Shown: positions 57,201 to 61,605 of the stretch, one piece after another | Numbering within the stretch: position 1 is the first letter of the stretch | Layout: each line of letters begins with the position of its first letter | NCBI RefSeq assembly: GCF_050003625.1 | Contig: NC_134398.1 | Coordinates: 84,445,983-84,509,982, forward strand | DNA: 64,000 nt | From: Haematobia irritans | Lineage: Eukaryota > Arthropoda > Insecta > Diptera > Muscidae | Reading direction: 5' to 3' | The notes under the pieces: generated by a model | The model's input: the letters and a program-made list of their open reading frames with translations, nothing else | What the model was told of the DNA's origin: nothing | Database searches by the model: none | Made by a program: the position numbers and the translations under genes

Positions 57201-59745
57201 ATTGCGTGTGGGAGCCGGTTCCACGACACCGCTATAAATAATCAAATAGCAACTTACCGTTATTTAATATAACAAAAAATAAAAGCATTGCTTTAAGTAT
57301 GTGTTTGAAAAATATTGTTTGTTATTTATTTTTAATTCAAGACAACAAACATATGATTTTTAAATTTTATTTAAAATGTGTGTTTTAAAACAGGACTAGA
57401 AATCATAAAGCAAAACATAAACTTAATATATTCATCGTGTATAAAAAATACTAAGAATAAAAAATTAAATAAAAGGCAAAAAATAAATTGAATATTATAA
57501 AACGTCTATCTTCGATTAGTTTTTAAAAATTCTCTGAGAACAGAATACAACGAAGCAACTGTCGAGAGCAGCGGTGCCAACTCTGTGGATTTTTCGTGAT
57601 TTTGACGATTTTAGATGGTAAATTGGGCATGTGACGATTTATGAATATAATCAACGTAGTTATAAATTGACTATTTTTGAAAATGTGCGTCTCAAGGTGT
57701 TTTTATTACGTGTTTTTAGTTGTAATGTAAATATCAATACTAAAAAATATGCTTAACATACTCTCTCTGCCACAATCTTAATTGGATTAAACACATCGCA
57801 AAGCTTGAATTAAAATATAAAACAACAGTAGCTTTGATTATTCTGGGAGGGGGCATAGCCCCCCCAGCACCCCCCTAGCTACGCCAATTATGGGGGCTAT
57901 ACCAAAATATGGATCGATACTCACCATTTTTGAAACACATCATTATGGTCCTAAAATACCCTTGGATTTCAAATTTCAGGCAAATTGCATAAAAACTACG
58001 GTTTCTATAAGGCCAAGACCCCATAGCGGGAGATCGGTTTATATGGGTTCAGTCAAACTATTCACTCCATTTTGATAACACAATTGATGAACTTCAATAA
58101 GAGCTACCCAATTCTATGTTTAGTTCAATGATAAGGATCCTCCATTTTATATTCGAGACTAGAGATGTGCGCGCACGATACGTGTGGTAGCCAATCCCAC
58201 TCACGCAGTTTCACGAAATGAAAACCAGTACTCACGCAAGAATTACTTTTAAAGACTCACGTTCACGCACGATTCACGACAATTCACGTGATTCACGACA
58301 AATTCACGATACTCACGATATTTTCCAAACGGAAATCAGCAAAGGTAACAAAATTCAAAAATAGAATATAGTTCGAGAGCCAAATTAATTGCATTTAACA
58401 TACGAGTGTGAATTAAATCTTGATTATTTTCGTGAGCGTGATTTTGCAGAAATTTTATTCACGCACATTCACGAACCAATTTAATTTCTCACGCACGTTC
58501 ACGCATGAAATATTTATTTTAGTCCCATTCACGCACATTCACGAGAGTTGTTTTGGATTTTGTTCACGACACACGTGATTCACGCGGGTCACGAGAATTT
58601 CGTGTCACGCGCACACCTCTATTCGAGACTGTACGGTGTTTCACATTACGATGAAACCACTTAGAGAAGCTATGAAAAACTCAGAAATAGCATCATTTTT
58701 ACTGAGAAGGAATAATCTACCGCTGAAAACTTGTTGGTTTTTGGTCAAATTGAAACCATAACCCTATGTGTAGCATCACATCTGTAGACCTAATGCGAAA
58801 TCATTGCAGCGGTTACTTAAAAAAGATGACTTCCACCTTATGACATGCCCATGAGAAATTCATTGCTTTTGAGTCAGTTTTGCACCACTTCTCGATTTAA
58901 AAAGATCATTTTCATTGTTTTTTTTGGTATGCTTTTTTGCCGGATTTGTTATTACACACAAAAAAATATTTTTTGTTTTCAGTCACGAAATTAATTGATC
59001 CAATTAAATTTTAATTGAAATGTCTTCAATAACAGAAATGATAGTATCATTTAAAAAAATAATTGAAAGTCAATTAAAAAAATAAATGATCCAATTAAAA
59101 AATTAATTGATGCAATTAAAAAATTAATTGATACTATTAATTTTTGTGATTGATTTTTGTTTCAATTATAAAATTTGTTGAATCAATTAAATTTTTAATT
59201 GAATATTTTTTTAAAACTAAATTAACACTTTAATTGAAAAAATGTTCGTGAAATTTTTTTTGTGTACTTATCGCGTCAATAGACGGACGATTACATAAAC
59301 AAATTTTACTAACCAGCGCTTTATCTTCCTATTAAGTACTAACATAGACTAAGAAAAATATAGGCGCATCAAGTCCATTCACAATGATTTTGTTAATTTG
59401 CAGTGCGCAATCATCGCACTTAATTTCGCAGTCTAGTGACTAAATTTATTTTTGGAGAACCGTACAAATCAGTCAATTTGCAATAAAACAACAACACTGT
59501 GAATGGACTTGATACGTCTACATTTTTCTTGGTCTATGATAATACGGGTTTCATTCACTTCACCTCACTAGACATTTGTCAGATAATTGCATTCGCTAAA
59601 CTTTCCTCTCCATTACAGAGTCAATGTGCAAACGGATCCGAATACAACATTCCCCTGGGACGAGACGAATAAAACCGAGGACGAGAAATTGACAGCATGG
59701 ATGGTCTCTGATAATGTCAAGATGAAATACACCAACAATATTTAG
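15122..59745 (+). CDS. ICK/MAK: RCK-family Ser/Thr kinase, MAK/ICK(CILK1)-like, 8 coding exons
   Basis: Exons: 15122-15277, 15349-15516, 15575-15741, 31221-31392, 31449-32764, 45287-45517, 45719-45790, 59619-59745. All introns are GT-AG, and the joined frame is open for 802 codons plus TAG. Kinase domain about residues 4-284: glycine loop LGDGTYGTV (10-18), VAIK lysine 33, HRDLKPEN with Asp125, DFG Asp143, TDY activation motif Thr157/Tyr159, then WYRAPEVLL. These numbers coincide with those I recall for human ICK. The tail has an Asn-rich tract, a glycine run and a Lys/Arg-rich patch (exon 6). Known family role: MAPK-like kinase phosphorylated on TDY by CDK20/CCRK, regulating cilium length and intraflagellar transport; I infer the same here. 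Ortholog of Drosophila CG42366 by recall. Large transposon-filled introns (15.5, 12.5 and 13.8 kb) make the locus 45 kb. Confidence 0.95.
15349..15516 (+). CDS. ICK/MAK: Kinase exon 2 (residues 53-108)
   Basis: Acceptor tatag|TCCCTG, donor CAG|gtaatt. Encodes [17 protein letters not shown] through LKSILFQ: helix C end, hinge and the [11 protein letters not shown] segment of the kinase. Preceding intron is only 71 bp. Confidence 0.95.
15575..15741 (+). CDS. ICK/MAK: Kinase exon 3 (residues 109-164)
   Basis: Acceptor atag|GTTTTA, donor ATG|gtgagt; ends two bases into the Trp164 codon. Contains HRDLKPEN (Asp125), IADFGLA (Asp143) and FTDYVSTRW (TDY 157-159). Followed by a 15,479-bp intron. Confidence 0.95.
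15853..15925 (+). mobile_element. Helentron-like family 2 terminal fragment
   Basis: ACAAGTATATACGG plus the palindrome TTCGGCCAGGCCGAA and CCACCATGGATTG: the first 70 bp of a family 2 element, cut by a MITE that begins TACACTGAAAAAAA at 15934. Confidence 0.7.
15926..17139. other. Intronic DNA, no recognised gene
   Basis: Begins with a MITE end (CACTGAAAAAAATTTCC). The remainder is AT-rich. A minus-strand frame at 16918-17178 has a fairly ordinary residue mix and a higher GC content at 16920-17060 than its surroundings, so it may be a relic of a transposon protein. I do not recognise it. Confidence 0.35.
17140..17437. mobile_element. MITE with repeated CAATTAATTG-type palindromes
   Basis: Runs from TACACAGAAAAAAATCTC to AATTTTTTTTTTTTTGTGTGTAG. 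The interior is a string of ATTAATTTTTTAATTG palindromic words around TTGATACTATCATTTC. The same element lies in opposite orientation at 58952-59266, as a degraded piece at 45060-45210, and as a split copy around 55335-55442 and 57156-57190. Confidence 0.75.
17438..18027. other. Intronic DNA, no gene seen
   Basis: AT-rich. A possible MITE starts CACCGGAAAAAAAAGTTTAC at 17570. No reading frame that I trust. Confidence 0.3.
18163..21728 (-). pseudogene. LOA-type ORF2: endonuclease, RT, RNase H, zinc finger; one frameshift
   Basis: Encodes the enzyme for target-primed reverse transcription. Order: AP-type endonuclease ([49 protein letters not shown]); reverse transcriptase ([37 protein letters not shown]); RNase H ([36 protein letters not shown]); and a CCHC finger ([20 protein letters not shown]). 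Relative to the copy at 53037 it lacks about 13 residues after CEADEL. The frame breaks at 19416-19431, in a CAAAAGGCA stretch, by what looks like a single base. Otherwise it is open for about 1,190 codons. It may be a young copy with one lesion, or have a sequencing error. Confidence 0.88.
21673..22899 (-). CDS. LOA-type retrotransposon ORF1 (gag-like, 408 aa)
   Basis: Probable RNA-binding partner protein of the retrotransposon. The N-terminal third is Ser/Thr/Lys-rich and looks disordered. The middle (about residues 140-310) is a folded-looking domain with [31 protein letters not shown] and [20 protein letters not shown], resembling the DUF4780-type domain of insect ORF1s as I remember it. 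The tail is acidic. I see no CCHC knuckles, unlike many Jockey/I ORF1 proteins. Its stop overlaps the ORF2 start by 56 nt in another frame, so ORF2 would need frameshifting or re-initiation. The start (ATG at 22897-22899) is the first in frame. Intact as read. Confidence 0.8.
   Translation of the reverse strand: MQRNSKSSTGLLTSGPSGRVSTGVINLGNDQELGPISRPVDGSTGGDTMTSRTFSKVTTSKGGNPSRKRFKEPRNALFILKKLGSVDPSTLSAKQSDSLKWAQGILETGKRERSPDELPSSKRDQRSFASVAKDSLVMAIINKGALDGMVPQQKWGEIENALSVVYSQVLEKFPGPDPRHQEAGWYQGRFKLVAFEDQRSIECFKAALILIGEVWEGAALELVEKKDIPARPRAHAWIPANPSDPEYILNRLKRCNPDLPTADWKVGRLDEVDGPRRHAVFILNTQSLPHLAKSQGRVCYGFHYIQMKVYKNDQLKDSEMDNPLPESEVSGSSCEVEGDTKVEDMDRHRMREEVSIASELTKVEPMVIARVAEISEENILDDSIEVADVTVVENLDGPTDPPDKSSSL
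22951..23327. other. 5' flank of LOA element and MITE-like DNA
   Basis: Ends in TTTTTTTTTCAGTGTGCA (23301-23318), the inverted CACTGAAAAAA terminus. AT-rich with TAAGGACAATTTCTTTAAAT, a word shared with 53867-53890, where the + strand LOA fragment ends. Confidence 0.4.
23328..23428. repeat. Three hairpins in a row
   Basis: Hairpin 1: GCAAC/GTTGC, 23328-23343. Hairpin 2: arms 23344-23365 and 23376-23397, 22 bp with one mismatch, 10-nt loop. Hairpin 3: GCCACAGG/CCTGTGGC, 23406-23413 and 23421-23428. They are nearly contiguous and lie between a MITE end and a mariner relic. Confidence 0.85.
23621..23893 (+). pseudogene. C-terminal relic of a mariner-like transposase
   Basis: Begins with the catalytic block [13 protein letters not shown], then [13 protein letters not shown] and [15 protein letters not shown] near the end. 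In the family the block between RNGP and YVKSLV (about 16 residues holding the last catalytic acid, with a LTPLDYFLWG-like motif) should be present; here it is deleted. No upstream part and no terminal repeats are seen. From a mariner lineage different from the copy at 5023. Confidence 0.8.
23894..27299 (+). pseudogene. CR1/Jockey-like reverse transcriptase, split by a hAT MITE
   Basis: 5'-truncated ORF2 of a non-LTR element, starting abruptly after the mariner relic. Reverse transcriptase motifs in order: [16 protein letters not shown], then FRNY-type [19 protein letters not shown] and [17 protein letters not shown]. Next come FTDFS, a TAG at 26322-26324 where family members carry lysine, [39 protein letters not shown], and a thumb and C-terminal domain to a stop at 27297-27299. 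The hAT copy 24339-26065 interrupts it with an 8-bp duplication CCCTCTTC. A one-base shift near 23955 also breaks it. No endonuclease or RNase H is visible. Clade assignment is tentative. Confidence 0.85.
24339..26065 (-). mobile_element. hAT MITE, copy 2 (8-bp TSD CCCTCTTC)
   Basis: 1727 bp, opposite orientation to copies 1 and 3. Ends CAGCGTTGCCAGAATTG and AATTGGCAACGCTG, with a perfect duplication at 24331-24338 and 26066-26073. Inserted in the reverse transcriptase frame, so younger than that element. Contains a (TTA)n-rich stretch at 25029-25065 and no transposase. Confidence 0.94.
27300..28180 (+). repeat. Retrotransposon 3' UTR: TTCCTGAT minisatellite and (TAAA)n tail
   Basis: From about 27440 to 27835 the words GTTCCTGATTC, TTCCTGCTATC and CACCATGTTCCTG alternate in an irregular tandem array. 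The element ends with (TAAA)6 at 28157-28180, the likely 3' tail of the preceding non-LTR element. No coding function. Confidence 0.6.
28181..28799. other. Intronic AT-rich DNA with a MITE-like block
   Basis: 28379-28795 begins CACAGAAAAAAGTAAACTAG and ends with a T-rich tract, with repeated AATGAACTA words in both directions. It resembles the CACWGAAAAAA MITEs but a clean second end is not visible. No gene. Confidence 0.4.
28800..29118. repeat. BEL/Pao LTR-like fragment with an inverted duplication
   Basis: 28800-29010 matches 46796-47010 (GATTTCAGCTTAAA, CCATGCATTG, GTGTAGCTTAACCAACAGAG, GGCAAAGCCCTATAGACTGC). At about 29017 the first 45 bp recur in inverted orientation and continue as the outward flank of the same LTR-like sequence (complement of about 46760-46800). 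The arms are about 45 bp around a 165-bp centre. Confidence 0.65.
29119..29480 (-). pseudogene. C-terminal relic of a non-LTR ORF2
   Basis: Two minus-strand frames together give the typical end of an I/Jockey-like ORF2. One has a CX2C finger start [17 protein letters not shown]. After a frame change near 29230, the other gives [22 protein letters not shown] and [10 protein letters not shown]. The family's CCHC finger followed by a leucine-rich tail would look like this. Short and broken; no reverse transcriptase remains next to it. Confidence 0.5.
29739..29850 (-). repeat. Diverged 3' tail of an LOA-type element
   Basis: TTAGGTTAGGTATAATGACGACCC...TCACTTAGACTTTTCAG...ATGATAC parallels 18031-18100 and 12750-12817. 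It is a lone, older 3' UTR with the same TTAGG-like end. The 260 bp before it (29481-29738) is AT-rich, with CAGTGTTACCGTTGGC resembling a hAT end at 29526. Confidence 0.55.
29856..31001. mobile_element. Non-autonomous DNA transposon with TIRs
   Basis: Left end CACGCAGAGAAGAAACATG and right end, inverted, CACGAACAGAAAAAACATG match at 16 of 19 positions. The interior repeats AACATGGTCGCAACCTAAAATG-like words in both directions, with AT-rich DNA at 30190-30600. A target duplication is not clear, so no superfamily is given. The frame at 30814-31002 is not a gene. Confidence 0.6.
31221..31392 (+). CDS. ICK/MAK: Kinase exon 4 (residues 164-221)
   Basis: Acceptor cacag|GTACCG completes Trp164, then [20 protein letters not shown] and the subdomain IX-X segment to LGTPDK; donor AAG|gtacag. 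The frame match across 15.5 kb supports a single gene. Confidence 0.95.
31449..32764 (+). CDS. ICK/MAK: Kinase exon 5 (residues 222-659, end of kinase domain and tail)
   Basis: Acceptor tacag|AATGAT, donor GG|gtaaga. Residues 222-284 finish the kinase domain ([25 protein letters not shown]). The rest is a low-complexity tail: an Asn-rich stretch with Thr/Lys (31795-31865), a 12-residue glycine run (32299-32332), and Ser-rich segments. Tail lengths of this kind vary between flies and may be disordered. Confidence 0.94.
33502..36208. mobile_element. 2.7-kb TA-inserting element (TIR CACWGAAAAAA)
   Basis: Ends CACAGAAAAAAAG and, inverted, CACTGAAAAAAC, flanked by a TA duplication (33500-33501 and 36209-36210) inside the Helentron-like element. 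A TA target suggests a Tc1/mariner relative. The first 155 bp match the MITE fragments at 4654, 13560 and 61450. It carries the mini-exon-like array 34422-35801 and no transposase, so it is either a composite or a large MITE that captured the array. Confidence 0.65.
34422..35801 (+). repeat. Mini-exon-like tandem array with terminal AATAAA
   Basis: Successive blocks bounded by splice-like sites: 34422-34447 (TTTTTAG|...|GTATGG), 34692-34756 (TTTCAG|...|GTAAGA), 34896-34952, 35127-35157, 35289-35342, 35474-35549, then an acceptor TTTTTTCAG at 35641 and AATAAA at 35796-35801. Four blocks share a core (AACTCCAGATGAATTT, CCTCAGCGTATAGTTTAAT, ending TGGTAAG) and have related spacers with TAATGTAAAAAATAAATATT before the acceptor. 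Block lengths are 26-76 nt, not multiples of three, with stops in all frames, so not a protein gene as it stands. A minus-strand relative is at 358-1110. Confidence 0.55.
37819..37860. repeat. Perfect 19-bp palindrome, 4-nt spacer
   Basis: Arms 37819-37837 and 37842-37860 are exact inverted copies with AGAC between. Lies in the leader/gag part of the Gypsy element, exactly where the open frame changes (frame ending 37855, next starting 37852). Confidence 0.93.
37852..41770 (+). pseudogene. Gypsy gag-pol, multiply broken
   Basis: Order of domains: gag (to about 38620); two CCHC knuckles [14 protein letters not shown] and [14 protein letters not shown]; aspartic protease [13 protein letters not shown] (38850); reverse transcriptase ([31 protein letters not shown], frameshift near 39655, [16 protein letters not shown] at 39792); RNase H ([36 protein letters not shown]). 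The integrase follows: HHCC finger HERRHF...CIPCL, first acid in FAVIDAFTK, second in IISDRGSAF, third in GQIERLN, then a C-terminal domain [13 protein letters not shown]. Breaks lie at about 38430, 39655, 40006, 40582, 40975, 41110, 41330 and 41630. No envelope frame. Defence or host use is not suggested. Confidence 0.9.
42535..44193 (+). mobile_element. hAT MITE, copy 3 (8-bp TSD ATGTGAAC)
   Basis: 1659 bp, ends CAGAGTTGCCAATT and GGCAACGCTG inverted, perfect duplication at 42527-42534 and 44194-44201. Same orientation and subterminal TTTAGCTTTTT blocks as copy 1. Inserted in the endonuclease region of the I/Jockey-like relic. An inner CACTGAAAAAAATATTGTCGTG block (43024) is shared with the MITE 46017-46658. 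Confidence 0.94.
44765..45286. other. Intron end before kinase exon 6
   Basis: AT-rich. 45060-45210 is a degraded copy of the CAATTAATTG palindrome MITE (TTGATCCAATT-type words, TAGATACTATCAATT). The pyrimidine tract GTTTTTTTACTCCATAG at 45270-45286 is the acceptor of exon 6. Confidence 0.5.
45287..45517 (+). CDS. ICK/MAK: Kinase exon 6 (residues 660-736)
   Basis: Acceptor catag|GAAAAA completes the Gly660 codon split at 32764. Encodes a basic patch [16 protein letters not shown], then [18 protein letters not shown] and a Ser/Ala-rich stretch. Donor GC|gtaagt, phase 2. Confidence 0.92.
45719..45790 (+). CDS. ICK/MAK: Kinase exon 7 (residues 737-760)
   Basis: Small exon between a 201-bp intron and a 13.8-kb one. 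Acceptor at 45717-45718 keeps the frame ([20 protein letters not shown]); using the AG two bases later would hit a stop, which fixes the choice. Donor AG|gtaatc. Confidence 0.9.
46017..46658. mobile_element. MITE with TACACTGAAAAAAA ends
   Basis: 642 bp between TACACTGAAAAAAA and the inverted end TTTTTTTAGTGTA. TTGTCGTGATGACAAAGATTTC near the left matches AAATCTTTGG...CATGC near the right in inverted sense. Related to sequence inside the hAT copies. Lies in the kinase intron after exon 7. Confidence 0.6.
47609..47648. repeat. 15-bp palindrome in BEL integrase
   Basis: Arms 47609-47623 and 47634-47648 (GGAATATGGGAGAGG and its inverse) with a 10-nt spacer, extended imperfectly by CATATGG outside. 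The right arm is the coding copy (GGIWERLV region); the left arm is an extra inverted copy that ends the integrase frame. Confidence 0.88.
51273..51305. repeat. 14-bp palindrome in BEL gag
   Basis: GGCCCCTTTTCATA (51273-51286) and its exact inverse (51292-51305), spacer of 5 nt. It marks the junction where one gag frame stops (51287) and the next begins. Confidence 0.9.
52138..52413. mobile_element. piggyBac-like MITE (TTAA TSD)
   Basis: 276 bp. Ends CCCTCGGACAGACACATG and, inverted, CCCTCCGTCATACACATG, flanked by TTAA at 52134-52137 and 52414-52417. TTAA duplication plus CCC ends is typical of piggyBac. No coding capacity. Confidence 0.88.
52418..53036. other. Intronic DNA, no gene seen
   Basis: AT-rich, with an A/G-rich stretch at 52735-52860. 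Possibly the 5' leader of the BEL element displaced by the MITE, but no LTR is recognised. Confidence 0.35.
53037..53872 (+). pseudogene. LOA-type non-LTR fragment, plus strand
   Basis: 5'-truncated copy. Enters in the RNase H domain ([15 protein letters not shown], with the usual SDSQPA block altered), continues through [17 protein letters not shown] and [19 protein letters not shown], which is longer than in the 18-kb copy, then the CCHC finger [20 protein letters not shown]. It stops at 53732-53734 after NRRK. The 3' UTR ends CTGCCACTTTAACCTAACCTAA at 53872. Open throughout the retained part. The family's own start is absent; the apparent N-terminus before 53037 is flank. Confidence 0.9.
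55443..57155 (-). mobile_element. Helentron-like family 1, complete copy
   Basis: 1.71 kb from ACAAGTAAGTAAAATC plus palindrome GTCGGGCGGAGCCGAC to the terminal hairpin ending GGGTATAA. It splits a CAATTAATTG MITE between CATTTCAATTAAAA and TTAATTAGATCAATT; the uninterrupted MITE at 17380 has only two extra A there. So the insertion made no target duplication longer than 2 bp, as expected for rolling-circle Helitron/Helentron elements. Repeat cores recur at 56109, 56262, 56413, 56566 and 56719 (spacing 151-153), and the (GTCY)n tract is at 56988-57022 in complement. Confidence 0.75.
57156..57844. other. Interior of the G/C-hairpin element, no gene
   Basis: 57156-57190 is the right part of the split MITE. 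The rest is AT-rich; CAGCGGTGCCAACTCTGTGG at 57570 resembles a lone hAT-type end. No coding sequence. Confidence 0.4.
58160..58621. mobile_element. hAT MITE rich in CACG (8-bp TSD TTCGAGAC)
   Basis: 462 bp. Ends TAGAGATGTGCGCGCACGA and, inverted, TAGAGGTGTGCGCGTGACA, with perfect duplication TTCGAGAC at 58152-58159 and 58622-58629. The interior is an irregular array of TCACG/CGTGA words. The same terminus starts the duplicated block at 61606. Confidence 0.93.
58630..58951. other. Intronic DNA, no gene seen
   Basis: Less AT-rich than its surroundings, no recognisable frame or repeat. Confidence 0.4.
58952..59266. mobile_element. CAATTAATTG palindrome MITE, inverted copy
   Basis: Runs from ACACACAAAAAAATATTTT to ATTTTTTTTGTGTAC, with AATTGATACTATT and TTAAAAAATTAATTG words, the reverse of 17140-17437. 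Confidence 0.75.
59343..59538. mobile_element. 196-bp MITE with about 41-bp TIRs
   Basis: CATAGACTAAGAAAAATATA then GGCGCATCAAGTCCATTCACA on the left is mirrored on the right (GTGAATGGACTTGATACG, then TCTACATTTTTCTTGGTCTATG) with four or five mismatches. It lies 80 bp before the acceptor of the last kinase exon. Superfamily unknown; no clear target duplication. Confidence 0.8.
59619..59745 (+). CDS. ICK/MAK: Kinase exon 8 (residues 761-802, stop)
   Basis: Acceptor tacag|AGTCAA completes Arg761. Encodes [19 protein letters not shown] and ends NNI with TAG at 59743-59745. Placed by frame, splice site and the absence of any other continuation; slightly less certain than the kinase-domain exons. 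Confidence 0.88.
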
Positions 59746-60042
59746 AAATAGATCTGGATATCATCACCGTACCTGAAGAGTTTTATTGTAATCGAAATAT
59801 TCCTCGAAAACTGAAGGACTGTTCGAGGAATGGAAGCAAATCGATGATGACGATGCGCATGATGGCTACAAATTAGTTATAAATAGTTTTAATTATTGGA
59901 TAAGTTTCGCTGTGATAAAATTAAGTTAAAACCTTGGAGAAATTAATTATAAAGCAAACTCATAAGTTATGTTGCAAGTAAATGGAAGACACTGCCAATG
60001 AGCTTGATGATATCAGCATATAGGGCTTGAGATTCAAATAAA
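59746..60042 (+). terminator. Kinase 3' UTR with AATAAA signal
   Basis: The stop at 59743-59745 is followed by about 300 bp up to AATAAA at 60037-60042 (a second, GGAAATAAATG, at about 60090). A 9-bp inverted repeat TTCCTCGAA / TTCGAGGAA at 59800-59808 and 59822-59830 could fold in the mRNA. The poly(A) site itself is inferred. Confidence 0.5.
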
Positions 60043-61449
60043 TGTGGAATGCTCAGGGCGAGAGATTAAAAACAAAACAGAAAAAAACTTGGAAATAAAT
60101 GTGTCTTATATGAAAAGATAAAACTCTATCTTTCTATGGGATTTGGAATGGATAGCAACACGAAAAAAATATTTTCTAGAAATGTAAATACTTGACCAAC
60201 GAAGATTCTTTTTGAGGTTAAAATTGTTTCTTTCAAGCCAAACTAAGCTCGTTGAGATCAAACGTGGCAACGGCTACCATACATAAAGCTTTATGTGGAT
60301 TTAAGGATACAACTTCATTAAATCTTAAATACGCCCAGTATCTTTTAAGATACAACTAGAAAACAATTCTTACGTGTTAAAATTTTGACCGAATTTTACG
60401 AAATTAAGTTTGTTGCATTCTAAAACATCATAACGCAATTTAAAAAATATGTTTCTCCGGAAAATCTATAGTACTTCTGTGTAATCTGAATGGAAAATTG
60501 AAAATAAATTTTTGCCCGAAAATTCAAAAACCTACAAATTGGAAGATAAAAATTTCGTTTGTCTAAAATTTCGTCTCTGAGGAAATAAATGGTTTTATTG
60601 TGTGTTCACGGACGAAAAAATAATGTTTCTCATATGTGTAGGTGTAAACATTATATGTTCGAAACTCTAATGTTTAGCACATTATTTGTAAGTGCAAGCA
60701 TATAATGTTCGTATAGTATTTATTTATTTATATATTTACAATCATAATGAATTATGAAAATAAACAGGTAATATAGGTGCTAACAACATAGGTTTTCGAC
60801 CTGATTTATGTTTAAGTTCGGAGAAATTAGGTTATGTAGATATTACGTTGTTTTAGAAGAGAGAAGTTTAAATGAGATGATAGATGTTACAATGTTTTAG
60901 AAGGGGAAGTAAGTTTTCAATGTTTTCAGAAGTGATTGAACATAGGAGTTGAGGAAGAACTTTGCTGCCAAATAGTATTTGCTCTGCTTCATTAACCCTT
61001 TCACTACCGAAGTAAAAGTAGCCATTGAAAATTTTTTTTCTTCAAAACTAGTTTATTCTAGTGTTAAATAGTACAAAACGACCATTTTTTGGTGTGTACT
61101 TACGTTAGTGTGTGTGTAGTAAGATGTCCACCTGAGTGGACGTTGGTAGTCAACGGAGTCAATTCACTTGTAATTAATTTTATTAATGTAATTAATTTTA
61201 TTTAATATGTATCTTTCTACTAAGTTTAAAAATAATGTTTTCTTTCTTATTTTTAGTTTTTTTTTTAGGTTTATAGTATGAAATTAGACGCTAAATAAGA
61301 AAAATATTCACATTTTCATTTTATGCTATTAAATTAACTATATTCATTTCATTATTCCTATTCAAAAGATAATGTTATTCATTTTTCTATTCATTTCGAA
61401 AACATAAAAAAATTGTTTTGCTACCACTAGATATATCTTATTTATATAC
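60043..61449. other. Downstream DNA, no gene seen
   Basis: AT-rich. TTAACCCTTTCACTACCGAAG at 60992 looks like a piggyBac-type left end after TTAA, and GATGTCCACCTGAGTGGACGTTGGTAG at 61123-61149 contains a palindrome GTCCACCTGAGTGGAC. A right end with TTAA was not found. 60601-60720 repeats ATAATGTTC/CATTATATG words. Confidence 0.4.
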
Positions 61450-61605
61450 ACAGAAAAAAAGTGTCTCGTAAATTTAAGAAGATTTTTACAATAATTTATT
61501 ACAAGAATTTTCCAGAATTTTAGTTCATTTTTCGTATCTTCAACGAAAATTAACTACTCGAAAGGAAATTTTACAAATTCTAAGTAGCAATCGTTTAGTT
61601 CATGG
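61450..61605 (+). mobile_element. Fragment of TA-inserting MITE
   Basis: From CACAGAAAAAAAGTG to GTTTAGTTCATGG it is almost identical to 33502-33656, then is cut by the hAT terminus at 61606. Confidence 0.7.

Larger units (their letters stand above)
55166..57888. mobile_element. Transposon with G/C-hairpin ends (ATTGGCGNAGCTAG)
   Basis: Left end CATTGGCGGAGCTAG followed by a run of ten G and CCCCCCC; right end CCCCCCCAGCACCCCCC then CTAGCTACGCCAAT. A direct duplication of TATGGGGGC (8-9 bp) flanks it. Contains a CAATTAATTG MITE, itself split by a family 1 element, and 57191-57840 with no recognised gene. 8-9 bp duplications would fit hAT; the superfamily is uncertain. Confidence 0.6.
54082..58075 (+). 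mobile_element. Helentron-like family 2, split by a large insertion
   Basis: Starts ACAAGTATATACAGCAG with palindrome TTCGGCCGGGCCGAC. Repeated units (TATGGTCCTAAAATACCTCTAG, GCAAATTGGATAAAAACTACGG) run to 55165 and resume at 57889 with TATGGGGGCTATACCAAAATATGG to about 58045. The sequence TATGGGGGC is present on both sides of the insertion 55166-57888. Ends without the terminal hairpin. Confidence 0.6.
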
